DNA from: Simmondsia chinensis
Lineage: Eukaryota; Streptophyta; Magnoliopsida; Caryophyllales; Simmondsiaceae
NCBI GenBank assembly: GCA_018398585.1
Contig: JAGTTD010000019.1
Coordinates: 8,283,702 to 8,347,701 of the forward strand
Direction: 5' to 3'
Length of the DNA stretch: 64,000 nt
Shown: positions 1 to 12,418 of the stretch, one piece after another
Layout of the letters: every line of letters starts with the position of its first letter
Position numbering within the stretch: the stretch's first letter is position 1
Made by a program: the position numbers and the translations under genes
The notes under the pieces: generated by a model
Told to the model about the DNA's origin: nothing
The model's input: the letters and a program-made list of their open reading frames with translations, nothing else
Database searches by the model: none

Positions 1-355
1 TTGACTGCATGAAACATCGACTTGGTGGCCTCATCCTCAAGTCTCGTTGAAGTACCACATGGACCTCTGGACTTCGCTTTTTCTTTTTCTCTCTTGGGTT
101 GCTAGGTGTATTTGGAACTTCTGTTCATGGAACAGGTATCAGGGTGGTGCCTTCAACATGTCCTGGTGCCTCTGGCCTTTAGTACTTGAAATGTTGCATA
201 CTGGGTAACATGCTAGGTCTTCAGGGAACTAATAAAGGGTTGTCATTGTCATATTAGGAAGCTTTAGCGCATGTCTTCTTTTAGCTGAACAGAAATAAAC
301 AAATTTCAGATAAACATTGAATTTTATTTCCGTCTGGGTGTTTCCTATTTGACAG

Positions 356-2786
356 CCTGTGGTAGATGCTTTCGATCCAAGGTTACTTGTGGCACCTGCT
401 ATTTGTCATGTGATAGACTTTTCATCTGTAAAGGTATGCTTTCATACTTGATCACATTGTAATGAGTGTTCTTTGCACTTATATTGGGCGTCAGTTTTAG
501 TTATGTGAATGTTGCATTCTTGTGTCAACATTTCTATATTGGAAGTTGTTTAGGGAATTTATATCCCAGCCGGCCCTTTCAGTAATTGAAAGATAACATG
601 ATATTAGTTGAAGGGCCTGCTGGGAAATAAGGTTTGTTTTATCCGAATTAGCCAACAATAAGCTTCTGCTTTTACACTCCACTAACATCATGTTATCTTT
701 CAAACGGAGTCTAAATTATGCATGGAGTGGGTGGATGGGGTATTTTATTTTTGTTTTATTTTAATAAGGATTGTTTTCTGAAACTACCGTGTAAAGGAGA
801 TAGTTGGAACTAGTTAACTATTTACTTACTGTAGCTATGTGAGTTCTTATCCAAACTTCCTAACTCATCATGAAGGGTTTGATTTAGCTGGCTGACAAAT
901 AGCAGCAAAACTTCCTTAAAACTTTTCATCAGGAATTTCTCGCATAATCCTTGTAGCTGATCCCATCTGGTTAGACACAGCTTAGTGTACTTCAGTTTTA
1001 TCTTTATGTGAGTTCTATGATTGGTAAAACAAGGTGGCTTTTATTAAATAGCTCCCTACCTCCTGAGTGAAATGTGCTTCTAGATGTCAAAAAAGTTGTT
1101 TTCTGCTTCTTTCTGGCTGAATGGCAACTTGCTATGGTTTCATCCACCGCTTACTCTGCTACCTATTGTGTATATCTCAACCATTTGTCCTTTCATCTCG
1201 GTTAGCAGATGACAGTAATTGAAAGATAACATGATATAAGTGGAGTGTACAAGCAGAAGCTTATTGTTGGCTAATTTAATTAATTTTTCGTCCAGGAAGT
1301 CTTAGGTTATTGAGTAGATTTAATTATCACAAAAATTCCGTGTGTAGTCTATCGAACTGGTCCAGTATATTGGACCAATCAAACAGCGTTCTCTGCTCTT
1401 AGGAGGTATGGAAATCAGTGTATCTAGACTGGGAATGCAGGTCGTTAATGGCAAGGTGCCTGCCAGGATTAGATGTAGAAGTGGGTGATCTATTCATTGT
1501 GACCTATCGGTTGAGATGTTTCTCATAGAACTATAGATTTATGAAAATTGATTAAAATAGAAGCAATTTAGTCATATCTAATTGCCATGAATTCATCATG
1601 ACATTGACTTTTTAAGGCCACAATTGTAATATTTGTGAATATTTCCTTGTGCAGGAAGAACAATTGTATGAAATAGACATTCCATTGAAATTTACAGCAT
1701 CCGTGGGCACAAGAGTGCATGGCTTAGCATGTTGGTTTGACGTATTGTTCAATGGAAGGTAGCCCATTTACATTAGGCTCGTTGCCTTTCAGCTTTGCTC
1801 GTGCATGCTTCTGGTTTCACGTGTTACTGTTAACTGACTGTTTGTGTTGGCTTTATTCTAGCACCGTCCAACGGTGGCTGACCACTGCTCCTGGTGCACC
1901 AACGACACACTGGTATCAATTACGCTGTGTTCTTGCTCAGCCCATTTATGTTATGGCTGGACAAGAAATAACTGGCCATCTTCACATGGTTGCCCATAAT
2001 GCCCAGAGCTATACAATATATGTTACATTATCAGGTTGGTCCTCAACTCAACGGTTTCTCCCTCTTTCCTTTTGCTTCGTTCGGTTTACAAGACATAATC
2101 ATTTACACACCTGGAACAGCTAAAATGTGGGGTCCGGGTGCTGATATAGGAGGAATTCTTCAAACTTCTTCTGGAAAGATGGAGCTCAAAGAGCCGTACT
2201 ATAGAATGTCTCAACCACAATTTCACCCGCAGACCTACCCCTTAGCTCAAGATCAGCAAACGCAACAGCTAATGCAAACACAGGTATTCATGTGCAGAAG
2301 TTATGCACTATTCTTTTTATTTGCTTGCTACTTGGACTGCTAAAAGCTAACTCGCCAAATTCCTATTAATTTTGTTTTGGGATATTTGCTCCTTGTGCAT
2401 TAACATTATATGTTTTTCCCCTAACATATTGTCTTTGTTGTGCATTTTCCCCAAATCATCCTTCAGAGTTTAGTCTTAACTGTTTTCTCATTTGAGGCCG
2501 TAAAATTTGCATTATGGTTGACTTAATATCTCGATTTTTCAATTTACTTTTAAACTGTGTTTTTCCAATATACAAGAACAAAATAAAGTAAAAGATGGCT
2601 TTTATGCTTGATTTGCAAGAAAGCACTCACTGTGGCAACGTGACATCGTTTCATATCTCCCCAATGCAAATTCAAGATCAACTCTCTAACCACTCCTAAC
2701 AGGACATAAACATCCAGGCACTGGACGCAGAGGGAGTCGAGTTGCTGCAGCAACAGCCGGAAAGTGCAGATGCTCCAATCCCTTGA
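356..2786 (+). CDS. PRMT4: Protein arginine methyltransferase 4 (CARM1-type), C-terminal exons; 5' part outside window
   Basis: Five exons read in one continuous frame: 356-433, 1655-1758, 1862-2034, 2120-2283 and 2703-2786 (TGA at 2784-2786). All introns are GT-AG and all phases match. Motifs include QPVVDAFDPRLLVAP, then HGLACWFDVLFNG, then WLTTAPGAPTTHWYQ, the beta-barrel signature of PRMT4/CARM1. Next come KMWGPGAD and EPYYRMSQPQ, as in plant PRMT4 proteins. Known family role: type I PRMTs make asymmetric dimethylarginine on histone H3 and on RNA-binding proteins in the nucleus. The SAM-binding Rossmann domain should lie upstream of position 1. Positions 1-355 look like intron; I found no exon there. 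The tail ends DAPIP, a little different from what I recall for Arabidopsis. The coding part seen here is intact. Confidence 0.92.
579..1277. repeat. Inverted repeat pair inside the PRMT4 intron
   Basis: Segment 645-703 (from gaattagccaacaataagc to atgttatctttcaa) is an almost exact reverse complement of about 1219-1277. A shorter direct copy, gtaattgaaagataacatg, sits at about 581-599. The arms are about 58 bp with a spacer of about 515 bp, all inside the 1221-bp intron 434-1654. It is probably a small foldback or MITE-derived structure. A transcript of this intron could pair with itself. Confidence 0.75.
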
Positions 2787-3325
2787 GACGTATAAGGACA
2801 TTGCGAGCTAGTCCAGCCATGACAACGATTCATTGTTTTAGGTCCCATCCAGGCTAAAGTTAAAATGGGCTATGTCCAGCCTCTTGTACCATAAAGGCGT
2901 CATGGGTTCTCCTTTGGGGGGGGGGGGGGTGAGGGCGGGGGGTTTCAGGCAGCCTTATTCCACCACCGGTGTGTCATTCGTGCTGTCGTTGAATCTTTGA
3001 GATTTGGAGGAATTTCATGATCCGGTGTGTTTGGCATTAGATTTTATGTAAATTATGAGTCTTCAACATTTGGGGGTATTTACTACATTTTTCAGCTGAC
3101 ATGGGATTGATATGTTGATCTGACTGAGGTGGACAAGTGCGCAGGTAACTTCATTTGTTTTAATGTTCAGATTGAATGCAAAATTTGTGGCTGAGGCAGA
3201 TGGGGTAAGTTGTTTAAAGGCAGGTGACATGGAGTACCAAAAATATTTCCGTTGAAAAATGGGAAAGAGGATGCCCTTTTTTACTCAAATCACCCAAATA
3301 TTTGTCCGCCATAATCGTTGGCATA
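2787..3325 (+). other. PRMT4 3' flank
   Basis: The PRMT4 3' untranslated and downstream sequence. It includes a run of 13 G at about 2918-2930. No other gene is visible. Confidence 0.5.
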
Positions 3326-3329
3326 TTCT

Positions 3330-4716
3330 AAGGTCCTGCTTGTTGCATAGTATTGGAACCCGGAATGAAATTCGGGATTTGGATTCCAATTCTTTTCAGT
3401 TCTATGGAATTAGGTTTTAATTATAATCATACATTTCAATTTGATTAGAGGAAAAGAATTGTAATTTTATATTAGTTTTACTAACCTGAAATGATCTAAG
3501 TTAAATAACTCGAGACTTGAGATGACATGAAGTTGGTGCATTTGATCCAATCTAAATTTGATTCGAAATTCAATACCGTTATAGTTGAATGACTTGAGCT
3601 CCGGGTGATACAATTTGACCTGTGTTAAAATTTAGAGTAAACAAGGGCAAAATAAACGAAGAAAAATAGAATGAGATTTGGATCTATAATTCACAAGTCA
3701 TGGATAGACATATTGAGACTTGGATTAACAATATAAAAAGAAATAAAATACTTAGGAAGAATAGATACTTGAAACTTTGGATAATTTTTCATATGGCAAG
3801 TAGCATCTACTCATAATACAAACTAGAATGCAAAAAGACCTAGGATACTAGAAAATGTAGTAGAAGTTAGATAAAGTAATTAAACCAAAATTGACGACTT
3901 TGATGGCCGTAAGTGTTTGTGTTATAGTGAAGAAGAAAGGACACATTGACAGCCTATATTTTCTCTAGTTAATGTCCTAATTATTTATACTAATTACATA
4001 ACTAATTAACTCATAATACTAAATATAGTATATAAAATTAATAAATTAAAACATAAGAAAAATATTTATTTTAACAATCTGGACCGAACTTGTACCCAAA
4101 GTTGGAAGTATGGTAAACTATAGACCTAAATTTCAAAAAGATTCAAATCTGAAATGACTACTAGACTTGGATTGATTTGAATGGGATTCCATTGAGCTTA
4201 TCCAAAACATGAGATAATCAAGTCTAATGAATTCGGAATTTGGAGATGACTAAGACAAAAATGACATGATACAACTTAGCTTGACCGAAATTTGACCCAA
4301 CCTTGGTAGCTTGGAATTGAAAATGACACCCAAACCTACAACCACCTATAGAACTCAAAATTGGCTTGTGCTGACTCAAATCATACAAAGAACCATCTAA
4401 TTAACCGAAATCTAATATGACCTAAGCACGCTGTAAATGGACCCACTAAGCTCGACTTGAGTTGACCGAAAATTGAAAATGATCTGAATTTGAAATTATC
4501 CAATCCAATCGAAGTCTGACCCTAGCTGACCCAAAATCCAAAATAATTTAACTCGATTGACTCAAAATTAAAGACAATTAGCTATGAAATTACAATTTCA
4601 ACTTCTGATTCTTTGATTAGTCAAACAATGAAATTATAATTTTATCCTCATTCCAATAAAATTGGAATTGTAATTGGAAAATCCAATTTTAATTTCATAT
4701 GCCAAACGGAGCTTAA
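3330..4716. repeat. Diverged AT-rich repeat, possibly an old non-autonomous element
   Basis: There is no coding potential. The stretch is full of loosely repeated phrases such as gacccaaa, cgaaat and tgacttga. Its right end (ccaaacggagctt, about 4702-4714) is a terminus often seen in plant transposons. The left end (about 3333) shares only the general theme of aattcc repeats. No target duplication was found, so both borders are uncertain. Confidence 0.3.
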
Positions 4717-4754
4717 GTCATTTAGATACCCCATATCATTGGGGTAGTGCTAGT

Positions 4755-5085
4755 TAGGGCGAATCCATAGTAGTGCCACCAAGGGCTCGAGCCCCCGGCG
4801 GCTCATCTCATTTATTAGTGGTGGCTTATTATAATTTTTAAATACAGGTATTAAAAAAAAAGAATAGTGCCCCCTATCGTATTGTACACTCTAGCTTGAT
4901 GGTTGATATTATGTTCACTATTTCTCATGTCAAGGATAAGGCCACCAAACATCAACTTTTTAAAATATTTTAATTACTATTATTTTTTTTTTTTATAAAT
5001 ATAGACTTCGCTTCGTTAAATTTTTTAATCCTCCACTTACTATTAGTATATACCACAGTGAAGAAACTTTTTGAATCCGCCCCTG
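4755..5085. mobile_element. Small hAT-type MITE with 8-bp target duplication
   Basis: Flanked by the 8-bp direct repeat gtgctagt (4747-4754 and 5086-5093). The ends are tagggcgaatcca and gaatccgcccctg, imperfect inverted copies of each other. They are the same terminus type as the element at 43126-44288. The 331-bp interior is non-coding and AT-rich. Confidence 0.65.
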
Positions 5086-5093
5086 GTGCTAGT

Positions 5094-5587
5094 ATATGAT
5101 TGGTTTACATTGTAAAGAAATATGATTGGTTTACATTGAAAAGATATTTCTTTTATGGTAAGTTAGTCTTTTATGTGAAGTTGGATTCAATATTGTTTGA
5201 ATAATAATAGAGCTATGCTTACTTCTCGATGTTTGGGCCAAGATATTCGTGATTGCTTGGCTGTGTTGGCATGTATGGTGAGGCTATTTATGTCTTGGTA
5301 AGCTGTTTCTTAGCCAAAATTTGGTTCTCATATCTTTTAGAAATGACTGAATAATTATGAGTACATAAAAATATTCCCATACAGGAAAAGTAATTTGGTT
5401 CATCGCGGTGTTATGGACTTACTAAAACTGGGTTTTTTCTTTATTATTATGATCTTGTTTGATTGTTATGAAGTAGATGTATGGGGTACAAATTGTGGGA
5501 AGTGGTCATTTTGACCTCTTGTTTGGTTGCATACGGGAAGTGGAAGTTGCTTTCTAATTTTTAGTTCATTCAAAATATAAGAAATAA
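5094..5587. other. Intergenic sequence left of the LTR element
   Basis: AT-rich sequence without coding potential. The phrase atgattggtttacattg occurs twice in tandem (about 5096-5142). It ends at the 5-bp duplication cttac (5588-5592) that borders the LTR retrotransposon. Confidence 0.5.
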
Positions 5588-5592
5588 CTTAC

Positions 5593-6966
5593 TGATGTGC
5601 CTTATATTTATATATTTTATTTCTCATTCCTTCAACATATTCGGCTTTTACATTTGTGTTTTTTTGTAATCTAGATATATTTAGGATTAGAGTGCAACGG
5701 AGCAAACAAAGGTTGAAAAGCGGCAGAATCAAGCATAATCAACACATATTTGAAGGCTACTTTGAAAAACCCGATTCGATGGGCAAAAGAATTACAAACC
5801 GGGTTATAATTCAGTGACTCAAATGGGCCTAGTAGAGTTTCGGACACTAAAAGACTAATCGGCGCGAAGTACTGATCGGTCAACAACCCACGCCTTACAG
5901 TGGGACTGCCGCTGCGGTATATTTAAAGAGGGGGAGACTTCCTCCTCTCCTTCTCGAAGCAGCTACGAGATCCAAGGGGTTCTCAAATGCCGAAGCGCAG
6001 GTAGTCGGAGAGGTGGGCGATTCAACACAAGGATCAATGTCAACATCAATCGAGGGAGTCTTCAATTCCTACTTTCCATTCATTGTCTTATCTTTTTTAG
6101 ATTTGAGTGATATGTAAAACTCCTATAGAGGAGTAGATTCTTTTAGTTTAGGGATGAAGGAAGGGTAGCCGTCCATATTCCAGATTTGTATTTTACTTTG
6201 ACAATGGATTTATGTTATGTTATATACTCACACCTGTGTGAAATTTATAATTGTTGTTTGGTATTTCTTTGTGTGTGCTTATAGCCATGTTAAGATCTCC
6301 AAATTATTAGCATTAGTCTACGACCTTGTAGCCTAGACCATAACATAATTAGTTTTTCACGCTTAGTCAGTTTTGAGGACCCAATCCTGAACACGATCTT
6401 TTATACAAATTAATATTTAATTAGGAGTGACAAAGGAATTTGTTAGTGCTATTGAGATAATTCATGCTACATCTAGGGAGATAAGATGGGTTATGCCCTT
6501 AGACTAGTTCATTAGCTTATATCCTAGTTTGAGTATTAGTTCAGGTTTAATATTGAATTAGGAGCAAGAAAAGAATTAAATAGCGCTAATGAGATAACCT
6601 ATGCTACATATAGGGTGATATGATAAGTTATGCCTTTAGACTAGTTCATCACCCTAAGCCCTAGTTTAAATGTTAACCTAGTGCTTGTAGTGTAAGCCTC
6701 CTAAATCATTGTTATAGTAGAATATAATGACGGGATATGAGTAAAGCTACTCTGAATTTATTCCCTGAACTAACCTCAATTGAATTGATAACTTTTATTT
6801 ATAGTTAGTTTAGTCCACAAATAATTAAAACCAACAAAAATCCAAAATCCCATCACTTGTTAATAACAAAGTCCGATTTAACTTTGATTCCCTGTGGATA
6901 CAACCCATATACCCGATTAAGCTACGGCAACCTCGTATGCTTACGAATAGACGGTTTTAAAACACA
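5593..6966 (+). repeat. 5' LTR of the outer (Athila-like) element
   Basis: Aligns end to end with 19807-21319. It has a TATA-like tatatttaaa at 5918-5927, also present in the other LTR. It lacks a block of about 90-100 bp that the 3' LTR has at roughly 20118-20209, just before this TATA box. Confidence 0.88.
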
Positions 6967-6975
6967 TTAAATTTT

Positions 6976-6993
6976 TGGCGCGGTTGCCAAGGA
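6976..6993 (+). other. Primer-binding site, tRNA-Asp type, diverged
   Basis: tggcgcggttgccaagga lies 9 bases after the 5' LTR. It resembles the complement of the 3' end of plant tRNA-Asp (usual form tggcgccgttgccgggg), with several mismatches. This site is typical of Athila/Tat elements. Confidence 0.7.
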
Positions 6994-7221
6994 ATCGGTA
7001 GGCTAAGTTAGACTTAGGAACTAATGAGTTCTTTTTCTTTTCCTTTTGTTTTTTTGTTTTTATGTTGATTTGTTTTGTTTAATTTTAAGGTTGTGGTGAA
7101 AGTGTATTCAGCTCGCTTTCCGTATTGTAGGCATGGTCGATGCTCTCCCAACCCGGAACTGTTACCTTATGTTCCGGAAATTGAGTTGGCTCTATCTATC
7201 TTGACGTGATACGAAACAAGT

Positions 7222-8457
7222 ATGAATACCCCTCACACCATGGCCGATTTCACACCATGTGCGATTGGGGACCACTTTGTTCCCCTAACGTACATTGCAC
7301 CCACAGGAGTTACATTACTTGTCGTGGGTAACGCTAACTTTGAAATCAAGCCTGAGATCATCAACATGCTTCCCACTCTCTATGGGAAGCCAATAGAGAG
7401 CCCATTACCTTGATGCGTTTCTTGAAATTTGTGAAACTTGCCACTATCAAGTTGTCTTGACTGATGTTGTTAGACTACGTCTTTTTCCTTTTTCATTCAA
7501 AGACTTAGCTAAGAGGTGGTTTCAATATTTACCCAGGAGTGAAATTACCACTTGAAATGACCTCGAGCAACGCTTCCTGGTCAATTTTTTTCCTAAAGCT
7601 AGAATGATGGCTATTGGGCACGCGATAAATAGTTTTGAATAGAAGGACCAAAAGCAATTCCACGAAAGTTGGGACGAATTCAAGGAACTCCTTAAAAGCT
7701 GCCCCTACCATGGGTCACCTAAGTGGGCTCTTGTTCAAAGTTTCTATGATGGTCTCAGTGCATCAAACAAACAAATGGTTAATGCTTCAAGCGGGGGAGC
7801 ATTTAGCCAACAATATGAAGACAAGGCTTGGATGTTGTTTAAGCCCCTCAGCGAACACTCCCTCGATCAAGCCTCTTCTACAAGGGTGGTTAGAGGGAGC
7901 ACACATGGTATATATGAAGTAGCACTTATAGATGATGTTGACATGAGACTGGATGTCCTTAGTAGGAAGATGGACCTGATTATGAATTTATATGCAAACC
8001 CTACTAACATGCATCCAGTGAATGCAGCTGAATCATCATCTAGTGGTGTTACTCCATGCGGCATTTGTTCAGGTGAGGATCACTCTGTGTTTGACTATTA
8101 TATGCGTCAAAGTTTCCCAAATATTTGCATAACCAGGTCTATGCAGCACAGGGATATTCACGGAACATCACCTCTTTCTCTAACACCTACCATCTTGGAT
8201 GGCGCAATCACCTGAACTTCTCGTGGAAACAAAACAACCATCAGAACCCATCCATGAGACAACAGAATCCCGTCTTTGTAGGTAACACACACCCTCCCAC
8301 CTTTTCGGGAGGACAAAGGTATATTTCTCAACTTACCCACCCTATTTTGCATGCTGACCCCTCTCCCCCACATCTAGGACATTCTTCACAATTCGAGGAG
8401 CGTATGCTCCAATTCATGGAGGACACCACACAACTGGTCCTATCCATTCTCAGTTAA
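7222..8457 (+). pseudogene. Athila-type gag remnant
   Basis: Gag-like peptides appear in different frames. NFEIKPEIINMLPTLYG lies near 7335-7390; RLFPFSF lies near 7475-7500; FHESWDEFKELLKSCPYHG lies near 7655-7715, followed by LVQSFYDGLSASNKQMV. These match the order and style of the capsid region of Athila gag proteins. Reading requires several frame changes, and there are in-frame stops (for example near 7412 and 7555). A glutamine- and proline-rich stretch follows to about 8457. No zinc knuckle was recognised. It is a decayed copy. Confidence 0.75.
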
Positions 8458-8935
8458 TTGCTAAAATAGAGGACCAGATAGGACAATTAGCCCAAGCTCT
8501 TCATAGGCAAGAGGAAGGGAGATTACTCTCCCAACCACTCACAAGCTCGGAAGGGTCCACTAGTTCTAACCCTAACTTGCTTACCCACAAGCAAGTTAAG
8601 GTTGTGTCAGTGACTGGAGAGGGGAACCTTAGAGATGTGGAGGTCGAGGTTTAGAAGGAGAGCACGGATCCCTTCGTCACCGTTGATGGGGAGGGCTCAC
8701 AAGGTAGGTCTTATGAACTCGATGTCCCTTTTCCTTCGGCCCTTAAAGGACTGAAGAAAAAGGACGAACAAAAGAAGGGTGAGCTCATAGATGTGTTTAA
8801 GGACGTCAAGATCAACTTGCTATTGATCGAAGCCATTAAGCACATTTTATGTATGCCAAGTTCCTTAAGGACCTTTACATGAAAAAGTAGCACGCGCAAG
8901 CTCATACTCCGAAGAAGGTTTGACTAGCATAGAAG

Positions 8936-9410
8936 GTGAGTAGTATTTTAGTGTCGGGTGCCCCGCCCAAGATTCAAGTCCCCGGAGCTTTTACAATTCC
9001 ATGTGTCTTAGGAGAGTATTACACCAGCAGTGCCTTGCTAGATCTAGGAGCGAGTGTAAACCTCATCCCTTACTCAGCTTTTCGGGATTTGGATGTAGGA
9101 GAGTTTAAGCCAACTAATGTCACACTTCAATTGGCCGATAAGACAACGCGTGTACCTTGTGGGGTGGTAGAGGATGTACTTGTCAAGGTTGACAAGTTTG
9201 TCCTCCCAGTTAATTTTATTGTGTAAGATATAAACCCTACTTCTAGGCAGAAGCACAACACTCTCATCATTCTAGGTCGATCGCTCCTAGCAATGGCTGA
9301 CACAGTGATTCACTATAAAACAAAAGTGTTGGAGACCCCGATGCTAACCATGTTCGTCTCCTTGATAGTTCCGGTTCTAGAAACGCTATTGAGTTTGGGG
9401 ATGATCCCTA
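8936..9410 (+). pseudogene. Retropepsin-like protease remnant of the outer element
   Basis: Frame 8936-9226 gives a retropepsin fold with ALLDLGASVNLIP at the active-site position and TNVTLQLADKTTRVPCG downstream. The DLGA form in place of DTGA is what I recall from Athila elements. A second conserved piece, TLIILGRSLLA, follows at about 9260-9292 after an in-frame stop (TAA at about 9224). Reverse transcriptase should follow but is absent. Confidence 0.8.
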
Positions 9411-10133
9411 CATGCTTAACCTGAATTCTAGGCCAAACTTCGCCTCAGATTTTGGTTGACATTGCGCTTTACACTATATTCGACTGAAGACATTAAACTT
9501 AGTGCTCTTGGGAGGCAACCCAACCTACTTTTATGCGTGTTGTATGTTTTAATTTGTTTTTCAAATTGAGCTCTCCTTCGTTTGCAGATCCTCTTGTTAT
9601 CCATACCATGCTAATTTTGTTTCTCTTTTACTAAATACTTGTATGGTCCTTATTTCTAACACTACTAACAGGTTTGTTTAGAATTCTGTCTTCTATGTCT
9701 TCAATTGTAGCTTGCAATTTCTGCCTTCTTTTTTTGGATTTGCTTACCACACATAGCTGAATATACCATATCTCAGGTCTTCTCTTTCGTTTCCTTGCTT
9801 GTATTTACTTTCGTTGATTTGCATTGAGGACAATGCAAGGTTTGGGTTTGGGGATGGCATGTATGGTGTAAACTTTTGATTGTTCTTTTAGCATGTTTTT
9901 TGCTTAAATTAGCCCAGTTTTTGCATGGATTAGCATAGAATTATAGTGACTTAAATTGGAGTTTAAATTTGAGATGTACTATTACGATTAGAATATTTAT
10001 GTAATAAGATTATTCATGGATCTGGCTGTTGAATCAACACTTTTGTCTTTTAACTAGAGATTATTTCTTTTCACCCTTAGTCGTATGACTTACCCTACGT
10101 TTTAGGTAGTGATAACGGGAATAATTTTAGGAA
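9411..10133 (+). other. Non-coding tail of the outer element
   Basis: Contains gggaggcaaccca (about 9510) and gaggacaatgcaaggtttgg (about 9826-9845), phrases typical of the untranslated region after pol in Athila/Tat elements. They show that pol was lost by internal deletion. No ORF of note. Confidence 0.55.
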
Positions 10134-11881
10134 TATAATACCCAGCCTAATTAAATTAGATTCGGTATTACAATATGTAAAACTTAGGGTATTGAAATTA
10201 GGTTAAAACTTGCTATTATTTCGAATAGGTTACAAAGAAGAAAAAAAATAAAATAATAAAAAATATAAAAATAAATAAATAAATAAAATAACCAGAAAAA
10301 GAAAAAAAAATAAAAATAAAGTACAAAATTTCCACCCCCCACACGTTTTTCTCTCTCCCTCACGCGTCTCTCTCTCTCCCTCATGCGTCTCTCTCTCCTG
10401 TACGTCTTTCTCGCTCCTCTACCATCCTCACTGGCGCCGCTACCACCTCATGGTACTGCCGGTACCGCTACCGTCGCCCTCCCACCACGACACCGTCCCT
10501 ACCACCGCGGTACTACTCCGACCACCATGGTACCGTCCAACCACCACGGTATCGCCTGACCCACGCTGGTACCGCTCGACCTCGGTGCCCCCCCCCCCCC
10601 CCCCAACCCACCACCACGGTACCGTTTGACCTCCAGGGGCCTATAAATACCCCTAACCCTCAACCCCTCAAACCTCACACCTGTCACGACGGTTTTTTCT
10701 CTCCTCTCGGTCTCTCTCTACCACTCATGGCTCTTGTTCTGCTCCAGCCACCTCACCGGTCTAACTCGGGCAGCCCCGCCAGTGGCTTAGAAGCTAAATT
10801 TGTTGGATTAAAAGCTAGCGAAGGTAAGTATACTACTCCCCCTACTTGTTTGTAAAATATGAAAAAAAAAAATATGCTTTACATGGTTTCATATTTAAGT
10901 CTTATATTTGAATAATTTATTAGTTTGTTAAATTAGGTTCAGGTATCTGTACTTGGTTGATTGTGTGATTTCTACCCTTGTGATTTAAATTATACTGATT
11001 TATATGTTGAATTAATGTTTAAATATGTGAATTTTGAAAGAAAATTGTACTTGTGATTATGTGAAGGTAATTATTGTGAACCTGTGATTTAAAGATGTTT
11101 AAGAAGAGCTTACAGATAACTATGTTGACCCTTCGAGGTCTATCGACGATAGAATATGAAATGTGAAAGTCGATCTGTGACCCTGTAGCGAGAATAATAC
11201 CAGCACATAGATCTATGTTTGATCCTAGCGGATCTGTCGACTTAGAACCGATTTGGATATGTGAAATGTGAACATCGATCTATGACCCTGTCGCGGGAAT
11301 AATACCGGCCGTAGTTTCCAATTCGTCTGTGAGTTTTACCAAAGAACTCTTATGAAATGAACTAAATTATCAAACAATGATTGTGATATCTTGACATGAT
11401 TTTGAAGGTAAATTGATTTTTACTAGTTTTGATTGAAATTTTATCTATTTTAAATAATATGCCTGATCCGGGTAGGGAATGCGATGTACTTACTGAGCGG
11501 GTTGTTTGCTCACCCAATTTATTTATTTTTTAAATTAGTAACTCATGACAAGTTCCTGAAGGAAGAAATGATGAAGCAGCTTACTATCTCGAGAATTAGT
11601 TTATTTTGTGAAGTTAAGTAGTAAATGAATTTTGTAGTAGCATATTATAGCATATCTGAGTTATTGTAATTTTAAGCTTCCGCACTACTAGTATTCAATT
11701 GTTAGTATTGATGTATTTGGGATAATGATTTATATATGTTATGGGAACCTTTATGAAATTTTGAGGATTTATGATAGGAAATATTCGGGCTTCGTACTAT
11801 AATGAGAAAATTCATTATAGTACGGCTGTGTAGCACCCTTTGACTTAAGCCTATTCGGTAATAACGTTCGGGGGCGTTACA
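10134..11881 (+). repeat. 5' LTR of the nested chromovirus
   Basis: Alignable with 16812-18916 over its whole length, apart from the LINE insertion in that copy. It contains a CT-rich block (about 10340-10420), a GC-rich stretch of ggtaccg phrases, a C run (about 10590-10603), and a TATA box ctataaatac at 10641-10650. The tail holds two similar tandem segments with atctatgaccctgt-like phrases at about 11150-11310. Confidence 0.88.
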
Positions 11882-11886
11882 TAAAG

Positions 11887-11897
11887 TGGTATCAGAG
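11887..11897 (+). other. Primer-binding site, initiator tRNA-Met
   Basis: tggtatcagag lies 5 bases after the 5' LTR. It is the standard complement of the 3' end of initiator tRNA-Met used by many plant LTR elements. Confidence 0.85.
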
Positions 11898-12418
11898 GTC
11901 GGTTTATGAATTTTGGAGAAATTTAAGTGCGAAGGTCTGAACACTAGGTTATGAATTTTGGGAAGTTTTAGTGTTAGGATGAGAACCCTAGGTTATTGAG
12001 AAATTGAAGTGTTGAAGTGAGAGCCTTAGGTTATGAACCTTGGGAAATTTAACTCATAAGATGAGAACTTGGTTTATTAATGCTGAGGAAATACAGTTGA
12101 CTATTTGAATTAGTAACTTCAACTATATTGAGGTTTAGAAGTTGTTTAACAACATGGTTTCGTATGTGATTTTGGTAAAGGTGAAGATGAATGACAGAAG
12201 CGAAACACTGGCATCCTTGAAGAGAAAGAGAACCCTGAAAGGAAAGAAGCAGGACTCCACCCCCGATCGAGGAGCACCCTAGTGAATCAAAGAATGATAC
12301 AGAAGAGGAGCACCCTGATGAGGAACGTGTCCCACGACAGAACAGACCCACTGGTCAAAACGGCCAGAACTCAGGTGATTCTTCTAATCAGTTTGATGTT
12401 GCAATAATTCACCAGCTC

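Noticed and set aside
1..355. A further PRMT4 exon before 356
   Set aside because: I looked for the segment that precedes QPVVDAFDP in the family and found no matching frame with splice sites, so this stretch looks like intron.
10184..10384. Low-complexity minus-strand ORF
   Set aside because: It reads through A/T-rich and CT-rich simple sequence of the 5' LTR.
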